Shown: positions 17,601 to 23,941 of the stretch, in pieces
How the letters are laid out: each line of letters starts with the position of its first letter
How positions within the stretch are numbered: position 1 is the first letter of the stretch
DNA from: Thermoplasmata archaeon
GTDB taxonomy: Archaea; Thermoplasmatota; Thermoplasmata; RBG-16-68-12; SOIM01
Direction of reading: 5' to 3'
Length of the DNA stretch: 50,054 nucleotides
Assembly: GCA_023140195.1 (NCBI GenBank)
Contig: JAGLME010000029.1
Location: 1 to 50,054 of the forward strand
The notes under the pieces: model-generated
Database searches by the model: none
Seen by the model: the letters and a program-made list of their open reading frames with translations, nothing else
What the model was told of the DNA's origin: nothing
Position numbers and translations under genes: made by a program

Positions 17601-18796
17601 TCAACGAACCATCCTAGCCACACGTTGTTCATAGTATCTACCGTGTCAAATCTGAGTTCAATCTGCACCTGCTTCCCAGCATAGTCGGAAAGATTGACTT
17701 TCTCCTTCCACCAGCTGTTGTCTGTATTGTCAATCCCAAACGCATATTCGGGTCTTGGAGGGGTGATCTTGAACCACATTGTTCCGTCAAACAACCACAT
17801 ATGCCCATTGTCAATCTTGTAGAGACCCGTGTCAGGTTCTCCTGCCAACATGTGACGGAAACTTATGGCTAGGCTACTTCCAGTTCTTGCATCGATGGTT
17901 GGCGTAGTGAGGTTGCCCATGTTCCTCGTGGAAGCCAGATAGTCGCCAGGTTGATGCGTATAGTAGCTGCAGACGTACGTGCCGAGATCGAATGGATCTT
18001 CATATCGGTGGCCATACCACCATCCGGTCGTCGGGCTCTGGTAGAACGGCTGATTGAGCATGTTGTTCTTGCAGTTCTCCTCACCTGAGCTCTGATGCCA
18101 GAGGCCATCAGGTTCATGCATATGTCCCTTGTCCCATCCTTCCGTGGTCCAGCCTCCCTGTCCGGATTCCATATCGTCGCTGAAGAAGATGTGCAGGACC
18201 TCGACGGTGCTGCTCGAACCAGAATCTCCGTTGATGCTCGCCGCATCGGTTGTCATGATGACAAGGTCGATGCTAATAGTGCTACCCTCGGCCGCACCCG
18301 GTGAGACCGAAACGAAAACGAGGATGTATCTGGTCTGGAACTGGGGGATGATGTAGTTCCCAAAGGGTGTGTTGCAGTTGTTCAGGCTGCCTGCCGTTGG
18401 AAGCGCAAAGCTTCCGGTCGGATTAGTGATCCTTGTCAGTTCACACTCAAAAACGCCCTGCAGTTTGTCGGGCCCCGATATGCCTTGGGAATCATCCCAA
18501 AGTGCCACACTTGAGACCTCACCCGCCGAGAACGATCCACCCAATGAGAAATCCAACGAGGTCACCCGAACGGCACCGCCCGTCGCCATCATCTCTATCC
18601 ACAGCATGGTTACGTTGCTGTCGCCGGGGAAAGTATGAGTGGCCGGTGCGATATCGTATACCCTTACGTCCAAATCTCCTGCCGTCGGCGGTGCCACCAC
18701 AATCATCGGTGCCAAAACAATAACCGCCGCGATCATCATCGAGGTCAAAGCTACCAATGACCCCACATCTTTCATGCCTTCAGAAGCACTTTTCAT
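14681..18796 (-). CDS. Secreted giant protein A2 (paralogue of A1)
   Basis: The 1371-residue protein has the same order as A1: signal segment (about 12-35), beta-rich N-domain, MAM/immune-inhibitor-A-like domain (204-402, with SDDMESGQGGW and WFVDDLVVYG), CARDB, ThuA/GATase-like domain (about 519-745), CARDB, second copy (about 854-1089), fibronectin-III-like, and two C-terminal modules (1199-1285 and 1289-1371) with KWFNPNDPGGSPL near the end. In the position of a GATase nucleophile elbow it has HGLILTGT and HGLIVTGG without cysteine, so these domains are probably binding modules. ATG at 18796 is preceded by GGAGG. The promoter carries the 18-nt element, and the winged-helix regulator follows 40 nt downstream. 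No C-terminal TM or PGF-CTERM sorting signal is visible. The ligand is unknown. Confidence 0.85.
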   Translation of the reverse strand: MKSASEGMKDVGSLVALTSMMIAAVIVLAPMIVVAPPTAGDLDVRVYDIAPATHTFPGDSNVTMLWIEMMATGGAVRVTSLDFSLGGSFSAGEVSSVALWDDSQGISGPDKLQGVFECELTRITNPTGSFALPTAGSLNNCNTPFGNYIIPQFQTRYILVFVSVSPGAAEGSTISIDLVIMTTDAASINGDSGSSSTVEVLHIFFSDDMESGQGGWTTEGWDKGHMHEPDGLWHQSSGEENCKNNMLNQPFYQSPTTGWWYGHRYEDPFDLGTYVCSYYTHQPGDYLASTRNMGNLTTPTIDARTGSSLAISFRHMLAGEPDTGLYKIDNGHMWLFDGTMWFKITPPRPEYAFGIDNTDNSWWKEKVNLSDYAGKQVQIELRFDTVDTMNNVWLGWFVDDLVVYGKLLAHDIHVNNNDALPVVAPPGNPLTVSAQYNNIGSSDETNIGTKLTVDNSTVDTGTIASLLSGTYVIHSLTWGATTLGSHWICMVADPVTGETELWNNKDCVAVTVGDIPAHYIYVVRSQGTSTQAAKNTWDYLNANWQSFGGDQVIIDYSSLDMSGLDYATISGQSPKPDTLVISSSGGYINGVAPPGGQFTDVETAAIEKYTLEGHGLILTGTVFNALIPNNNDLTGLVGIADQAYARYEPISTMDIESSCTDPLVQGVSDPFSLPFNSTMTPSDNSWTTGDISTGVYCARSPGQQAAIVINKGVYMISFAAERTPNNDVYRLLYNAMVNAQYQVFDHDVKTENIVAPNYARVGYPVNVSATVKNIGKNNENVDVKLLVNTVPQDSTQIFLTATGGSQRVTLSYTPSVQNDDNVCIRADIIGFTDQDLSNNEVCKIVKSMNNPPVQVFVLDSWGTDSGALAPWSNLNAQWSLYGTTPVFIDWTTFNKENIQYQELVDMNADVLLISNSYSGHPDENPVSDGHSFSASETAAISSYVNDGHGLIVTGGSFDTNKLPTHVVQLGPLMGIDSAFQYMTTYRVNDMQVQNPAGNHPLFYNINPNYNTRNGTSLTPGFIMTGAEPWAPGHLAGGTYEALESPAGPYGAVIAHEPGTYNTVYITNFVERMANTNDKQLLYNAMVWARSSVRAPSNLWVQLWNSDKDLRLTWTENPSTGLVGYNIYRANTVDTFTLGLPLVTVPAGTTEYIDLDLGILPGGVVEPNNYYYIVRAYDSNGNEEMNMNMAGKFIITLYPKTNEISLPFVQQTTTTSVVFSQLTGKFDKIEAFDAQMGVWKTWTPTGGTLTDVDHTMGLRVTMKPGAGTVDFISVGQVSAMTDISLYQELASEYWNFVGFPRHLNTPLPDALDNYGMAGRYDLVLWYDPLDKKQHWKWFNPNDPGGSPLTELRPGMGIWVHTTLPGIWSLPGS

Positions 18797-18870
18797 GCTA
18801 GCCTCCTCCTTGTCCAGTTCAACAAATGGTCTGGTTCATCTTAGACAAATCCAGTATATTAAGATATTGA

Positions 18871-18901
18871 CTATAAAAGAATATTGGAACAACCCTTTGA
18901 C
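18871..18901 (-). promoter_or_regulatory. Promoter of protein A2 and regulator operon: TATA box plus 18-nt element
   Basis: On the minus strand GTCAAAGGGTTGTTCCAA (18901-18884) is followed five bases later by TTTTATAG (18878-18871). The ATG at 18796 is about 79 nt downstream. This element matches the two copies in front of protein A1 at 16 of 18 positions. Confidence 0.72.
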
Positions 18902-18970
18902 CTCCAGTAATCCGATTTCTTGAGGCGGAATCCGTTATCACTATCATGAATGATAAACACCCGACAGGCG

Positions 18971-18978
18971 TTAAATAC
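18971..18978 (+). promoter_or_regulatory. TATA box of the plus-strand small protein gene
   Basis: TTAAATAC is centred about 28 nt before the ATG at 19003, which would give an almost leaderless transcript. It lies 70 nt from the 18-nt element of the divergent surface gene, so a regulator there could affect both. Confidence 0.5.
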
Positions 18979-19002
18979 ACACCAGCGGGATTGTACTCAT
19001 AC

Positions 19003-19320
19003 ATGGAGACTTCCGAACGTTTGGTGCTCTTTCGGGCCGTACCTTTCACCTCGGCTTTCAATGACGCGATCAGGATACTCAAGAGGAACGATTTGAGCAT
19101 CTCGGAGTGCGATCCCGACAAAGGCCTCATCAAGGCCAATGTCGACGAGAGCTTGCCTCTGGAGGACTACCAGATAATCGCGAAGTTCTGGAAGGGCAAG
19201 GACAGGATTTTGATAGGGTTGAGGGGCAGCGTCTCGTTCAGCTTTTCCGGAGCGGAGAAGCTCAAGAAGAAGTTGAAGAGATTGGAGACCGACCTCAGGC
19301 GGTTGGATTACGCCTACTAG
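19003..19320 (+). CDS. Small hypothetical protein, only plus-strand CDS
   Basis: This encodes 105 soluble residues, METSERLVLF to the Lys/Arg-rich end near RRLDYAY, with an apparent alpha/beta character and no TM helix or zinc site. I do not recognise the family. The ORF extends upstream to ATG 18946, but that extension covers the TATA box at 18971-18978, so 19003 with a leaderless start is preferred. Its stop TAG overlaps the stop TAG of the convergent gene 19317-23363 in the palindrome CTAG (19317-19320). It is transcribed divergently from protein A2, which may mean shared control. Composition is ordinary, unlike its Asn/Thr-rich neighbours. Confidence 0.72.
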   Translation: METSERLVLFRAVPFTSAFNDAIRILKRNDLSISECDPDKGLIKANVDESLPLEDYQIIAKFWKGKDRILIGLRGSVSFSFSGAEKLKKKLKRLETDLRRLDYAY

Positions 19321-22300
19321 TCTCCCCTGACGTCCCAGAACCCTGGCTGCGTAACGTGTATCCAGATCCCCATTCCAGGTCTCAATTCCGTCAACGGTGA
19401 ACCACCAGGATCATTGGGGTCGAACCATTTCCATTTCTGCTTCTTGTCGGATGCATCGTACCAGAGCACGAGGTCGTACTTGCCGGCCATTCCCCAGTTG
19501 TCAAGGGCGCCTGGCAGTGATCTTGTTTCGAACGAAGGATAGCCCACGAAGTTCCAGTTGTCGCAGGCCATATCAGATGTGATCTCGATGCTTGTGGAGA
19601 CGACCCTTCCGACATTTATGAGCAGACCAGGGGTCTTCATGGTCACCTTCAGCCCCATGGACCTGGAAATCTCAGTGAGAACTCCACCCGTCGGGGTCCA
19701 GGTCTTCCATACGCATGTGTACGGATCGAACGCCTCGATGATCTTGTACTGACCGGTAACCGATTCGAACGCCACCGATGTGGTACTGACCTTAAGCTCG
19801 AAGCCGATGGATATCTCGTTGGAGCCCCTGTACAACTGCAGTGCGAACTTACCGACCTTGTTCAGGTTCTGTTCCTCATTCCCCTTGGCGTCAAAGGCCC
19901 TGACCAGGTAGAAGTAGCTGTTGGGGTTTATGCCCACACTTCCTTCTGGGTCCGTCCATATTGCAGTGGTGTTGTCGACGGTCGCGTAGATGTTGTTGAA
20001 ATCGAATCCGTTCACCGTGTCCGCTCTGTAGACCCTGTACCCTTGTATCTTGGGTGAACTTGCCAAGGTCCACTCCAGTCTGAGCGTGTTACCATCCTTG
20101 TATATCCACAGGTTCGATGGTGAATCGATGCTGGTCCTTCCCCAGACCATTGCGTTGTAAAGGAGCTGCTTGTCGTTCGTGTTGGAGTTCTGCTCCACTA
20201 TATTGGTGATGTAGACCGCGTTGTATGCTCCCGGCCCATAGGCGATGACCGCCCCGTTATCTGTTTGAATGGACATTGCTTTGTATTCCCCACCAGCAAG
20301 GTGGGACCACGTCCAGTTCTCCGCACCGGTCATGAAGAAACCGGGTGTTAGAGTCCGGCCGTTGGTTGTTGTGTACGTATCCGGGATCTTGTTGAACAAT
20401 GGATGATTCTCGGTGGGATCTAGGACCTGGAGGTCATGCACCCCATCCCAGAACGTGTAGAGATTGGCTGGATTCAAACCGAACAGAGGACCGAAATCAA
20501 GGCCGTGTTTGGGCAACTTGTCCGAGTCGAAGGTCATCCCGGTCGCAATGATCCCGTGGCCTTCCTGTACATATTGGAGTATGGCATCGATCTCATTATC
20601 GGTGAAATAGTATCCGGCCGCCACAGGATTGTCCCAGTCTCCCGACCTCGAGGTCGAGATCAAGAGGACGTCTGCGTACGAGTCCACCAATTCCTGATAG
20701 TATATGTGCTCCTTGTTGAATCTCGTATAGTCGATAGTGACCGGCACGTTACCGTACAGGCTCCATTGGGCGTTCAGATGGCTCCATGGCGCTTGAGCCC
20801 CGAAGTCGGTGCCCCACGAATCCAGAACGTAAACTTGAACTGGAGGGTTGTTAGTGACTTCCACGGACACACAATTCTCATTATTGGCAGGATCCTCGTC
20901 CGTGAATCCGACTATGTCTGCAAAGACGCACACCTGGCGTGTGCCCACGGTCGATGGGACCCAAGTGAAGTTGACTGGCGTTTCGCTTGCATGCAGAAGT
21001 GCTATCATCTGCGTATCAACGGTCAAGCCATCTATCTTCAGGTCAACTTGGACGGATGCCAGATCCTTCTTGCCAATGTTCGAAACCACCGAACTGATCT
21101 TGGCTGGATACGACGGTCTGACGAACCTGTTGGAGTTGACGTCCGAGACCTTGACATCGTAGTCGAACGCATCGTAGCGGGACCAGACGAATGTGTTGTA
21201 GATCAGCTGTATCTCGTCGGGTGTCGGAGACGCATCGATTGCGAAGGTGAAATAGACGGATCCTTTGAAGATCGTGATCGCAGAATAGCGCTGCCCAGGA
21301 GAATGGGCGCAGTATTGGGCTCCGTCAAGGTCAGCGGCATCCCATGACATGTCGTTGTTAGGCGTCGCGGTCTGCTCGAATCCGTTCTGGAAAACAGAGT
21401 TTACGTTGTTGAATATTGGATGCCCAGTACAAGTACCCAAGACCTGAACGTCGGAGATGTTCCCTTTCGTGGTGTAAGGCTGGTCAATTATCCCCACCAG
21501 GTCCACAAGGTCGTTGTTGTTGGGCACATTCTGGCTGAACGCCGACCCGATGGCAATGAAACCATGACCTTCTCTCACGTATTTCTCTATGGCAGCTGTC
21601 TCAACATCATCCAGCTCAGTTCCTATTGGCGGTCGGAAGTAGTAGCCGGAACCCGATAGAACCAGCAGGTCTGCCTGTGTGTTGTTTATCATTTCATAGG
21701 TGATCGGATAGAGGTCAAGTCCTATGTAGTCTATCAGGACTGGATCCGGTCCGTAGTCTCCCCAGTTCGAGTTGAGGTGATCCCATAGCTGCTTAGGTCC
21801 GTCTGCCTGGGTTCCGTAGGACCTCAGCACGACGACCTTCGTGTATACCTGTGACGTAGCGGTAACGGTATTGCACTGTTTATTGTTCCAGAGGACGGTC
21901 TCGCCCGGCACAGCAGCGCTTTCCACACAGATCTCATACACCCCTTCCGCTGGCGGGGTCCATTGCAGGGTAACATTGGTAGTTGCACCGCTGGCAAGAG
22001 CCGATATCGTCTTCTGATCTATCAACGCGCCGTCCTGCGTGAGGTTGACCCTGATATTGTTCTCATTGCTCGCACCGATGTTTGACACTCTGGCCTTGAT
22101 GTCCTGCTGTGCAAGGGTAACGAAGTCGGGAGCGCTCATGTCGGTGACCGCAATGTCATGTGCCAGGATCTCGCCAAAGACGACAAGATCATCAACGTAC
22201 CAACCCAAGAAGAGGTTGTTCATGTCGTCCATCGTATCGAACCTGAACTCGATCTTCACCTGCTTACCGGCATATGCTGAGAGATTGAGGTTCAGCTTCT

Positions 22301-23363
22301 TCCATTGGTCGTCGGTGAACCACTCGCTCGAGATGAAATGCCAGCCAACATCGTCCAGAAGGTATATCTGTGCCAGGTCGACGCCCTGATACAACTCCCT
22401 TGACAGGAATTGGTGTATCTGCATTGAAAGACTGGTTCCCTTCCGAGCGTCTATCCACGGAGTGGTCAGAGTCCCCCAGTTCCTTGTCTTGGTGAGCGGT
22501 TTCCCTGCCTCGTGGGTGTAGTAGTTGCACACGTAATCTCCGAACCACGGGAATCTGTGGCCGTACCACCATGATGTGTCAGCAGAGTGATAGAATGGCA
22601 TTCCTCCCAGGTTGTTTATGCAGTCCTCCTCTCCCTGGCTGAGATGCCATAGTCCGGTCGGATGAACGCCTCCCGAATCGCCGCCGGAGAATGTCCAGTC
22701 ACCCGGCCCATGCTCCATGTCATCGAAGAAGAACCTGGTGTTGACGTCGATCGTTCTCGTACAGGCTGGAAGGCCGACAATCGTTGCTGCAGAGCTGTCG
22801 ATGTGACCGTTGTTTATGCAGACCCGAAGGTCCCTGTCAACGAACTTCTGGAGGGGATCGAAGTCCAGGTCCAGATAGACAATGAAGTACCTCGATTGGT
22901 TCTGCTGTATCACCACCGGTTGCCCTTGGCCCGATACATGGCATTCCCTCATGACTCCCGTGGGCGGAAGGATGTATGGCGAGCTTGAGTCAATAGCGAT
23001 CTCGCACTCCCCGTAGCTGCGCTCCATGTCGTAGTTCCTATCGTCCCACAAGAATGTCCGGTTGATGCCCTGGCTGGGAAGACCCCACACGTCTATCTTT
23101 ATGCTGTTCAGGTCGATGTCCGCGCCCTCTGCTTTGAGAGCGATCCAGAGCATGGACAGGTTGACATCACCCTGGTACGTGTTCGTGATGGGTGACGTAT
23201 CCACCCATGTGATATTCAGCGTCCCCGCAACAGGTGGCGCCTTCACAGTCCCACCCTCATATGGGTACAGTGATACCATGGTCCCGGTGACCATTGCCAC
23301 TGCCAGAATGAATGAAACCGATTTCGATAGGCCATGCCCACTTAGGCTACCGTGATGCGACAT
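19317..23363 (-). CDS. Secreted giant protein A3 (paralogue of A1 and A2)
   Basis: The 1348-residue protein has the A1/A2 order: signal segment (about 12-32), beta-rich N-domain, MAM/immune-inhibitor-A-like domain (211-394, with FDDMEHGPGDW and GWYVDDLVVFG), CARDB, ThuA/GATase-like domain (from about 508), CARDB, second copy (from about 841, VLDSWGTD), fibronectin-III-like, and two C-terminal modules (1179-1262 and 1264-1348). It is closest to A2. ATG at 23363 is chosen because GGAGG lies 6 nt before it; a longer ORF from 23414 merely translates the Shine-Dalgarno site as IEEVI. Unlike A1 and A2, its upstream region has a TATA box but I do not see the 18-nt element. The function is presumably surface binding. 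Confidence 0.85.
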   Translation of the reverse strand: MSHHGSLSGHGLSKSVSFILAVAMVTGTMVSLYPYEGGTVKAPPVAGTLNITWVDTSPITNTYQGDVNLSMLWIALKAEGADIDLNSIKIDVWGLPSQGINRTFLWDDRNYDMERSYGECEIAIDSSSPYILPPTGVMRECHVSGQGQPVVIQQNQSRYFIVYLDLDFDPLQKFVDRDLRVCINNGHIDSSAATIVGLPACTRTIDVNTRFFFDDMEHGPGDWTFSGGDSGGVHPTGLWHLSQGEEDCINNLGGMPFYHSADTSWWYGHRFPWFGDYVCNYYTHEAGKPLTKTRNWGTLTTPWIDARKGTSLSMQIHQFLSRELYQGVDLAQIYLLDDVGWHFISSEWFTDDQWKKLNLNLSAYAGKQVKIEFRFDTMDDMNNLFLGWYVDDLVVFGEILAHDIAVTDMSAPDFVTLAQQDIKARVSNIGASNENNIRVNLTQDGALIDQKTISALASGATTNVTLQWTPPAEGVYEICVESAAVPGETVLWNNKQCNTVTATSQVYTKVVVLRSYGTQADGPKQLWDHLNSNWGDYGPDPVLIDYIGLDLYPITYEMINNTQADLLVLSGSGYYFRPPIGTELDDVETAAIEKYVREGHGFIAIGSAFSQNVPNNNDLVDLVGIIDQPYTTKGNISDVQVLGTCTGHPIFNNVNSVFQNGFEQTATPNNDMSWDAADLDGAQYCAHSPGQRYSAITIFKGSVYFTFAIDASPTPDEIQLIYNTFVWSRYDAFDYDVKVSDVNSNRFVRPSYPAKISSVVSNIGKKDLASVQVDLKIDGLTVDTQMIALLHASETPVNFTWVPSTVGTRQVCVFADIVGFTDEDPANNENCVSVEVTNNPPVQVYVLDSWGTDFGAQAPWSHLNAQWSLYGNVPVTIDYTRFNKEHIYYQELVDSYADVLLISTSRSGDWDNPVAAGYYFTDNEIDAILQYVQEGHGIIATGMTFDSDKLPKHGLDFGPLFGLNPANLYTFWDGVHDLQVLDPTENHPLFNKIPDTYTTTNGRTLTPGFFMTGAENWTWSHLAGGEYKAMSIQTDNGAVIAYGPGAYNAVYITNIVEQNSNTNDKQLLYNAMVWGRTSIDSPSNLWIYKDGNTLRLEWTLASSPKIQGYRVYRADTVNGFDFNNIYATVDNTTAIWTDPEGSVGINPNSYFYLVRAFDAKGNEEQNLNKVGKFALQLYRGSNEISIGFELKVSTTSVAFESVTGQYKIIEAFDPYTCVWKTWTPTGGVLTEISRSMGLKVTMKTPGLLINVGRVVSTSIEITSDMACDNWNFVGYPSFETRSLPGALDNWGMAGKYDLVLWYDASDKKQKWKWFDPNDPGGSPLTELRPGMGIWIHVTQPGFWDVRGD

Positions 23364-23448
23364 AATAACCTCCTCGATTCGTTTGGTTCTTTCCCCCGAT
23401 GCCCCTTTCATCAAGAAAGGTAACTTACTGTGATTAGATTGGTTTGTG

Positions 23449-23458
23449 AGTATAAATA
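23449..23458 (-). promoter_or_regulatory. TATA box for protein A3
   Basis: The minus strand reads AGTATTTATACT about 90 nt before the ATG at 23363. The region lacks the GTCAAARSGTTGTTCCAA element seen upstream of A1 and A2. Confidence 0.5.
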
Positions 23459-23470
23459 CTTAATCATAAA

Positions 23471-23941
23471 TCACTGGCTTCCAGTCTCGGAATGGCTCTT
23501 GCTTGTTGCCGACTTCTTGACGCCTTCCCCCCTTCTTGCGGCGGATCCCATTGTCACTAGCGCGACAATCAAGAGAATCGCATTCACTATCAGACCGATC
23601 GAGAACCAATTGTCCAGGTCCGGGACGCTGATCGAGCTCGGATGGTTCATCCAGGAGAAGATTGCGATGATTATCTCTATGACGACGAATGGGAGGAATA
23701 TCAAGACCGCTGTGGACCTTCGGTCAGATGCCAGTGCTTTGAGTTTTGCGGATGGGAGGTATCTCTTGCATCTCGGGCATTTCTCCCTAGTGTGCTCGCA
23801 ATCTTCGTGCAGTTCTACAGCGCACCAGTCGCATTCGATCGTCTTCTGGTCGGCGGCGATCTCGGAGTTGCAGATCGGACATGCGTCCAGAGGTTCTTCC
23901 ATCATCTCGACCTCCTCTTCCACGTATGTTTCCTCCTCCAT
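23471..23941 (-). CDS. Small membrane protein with RING-like zinc finger
   Basis: The protein has 156 residues. An acidic N-terminus precedes a cysteine/histidine cluster with the spacing of prokaryotic RING/PHD-like fingers: Cys21, Cys24, Cys37, Cys40, His45, Cys48, Cys55, Cys58. Two TM helices follow (about 77-97 and 111-131) and then a basic, Ser-rich tail. The ATG overlaps the TGA of the upstream gene (TGATG at 23943-23939), with GGAGGGTGG before it, so translation is probably coupled. A second good start is ATG at 23905 behind GAGGAGGTCGAG, which would drop only the acidic stretch. Such fingers usually bind protein; ubiquitin-type activity is not implied. It is likely a partner of the preceding membrane protein. 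Confidence 0.82.
   Translation of the reverse strand: MEEETYVEEEVEMMEEPLDACPICNSEIAADQKTIECDWCAVELHEDCEHTREKCPRCKRYLPSAKLKALASDRRSTAVLIFLPFVVIEIIIAIFSWMNHPSSISVPDLDNWFSIGLIVNAILLIVALVTMGSAARRGEGVKKSATSKSHSETGSQ

Noticed and set aside
19317..19320. Shared CTAG stop palindrome as a special regulatory site
   Set aside because: Two convergent TAG stops overlapping in CTAG is a simple compact-genome arrangement; no further structure supports a regulatory role.
20436..21347. 303-codon plus-strand ORF antisense to protein A3
   Set aside because: No start signals or domains; fully inside a well supported gene.
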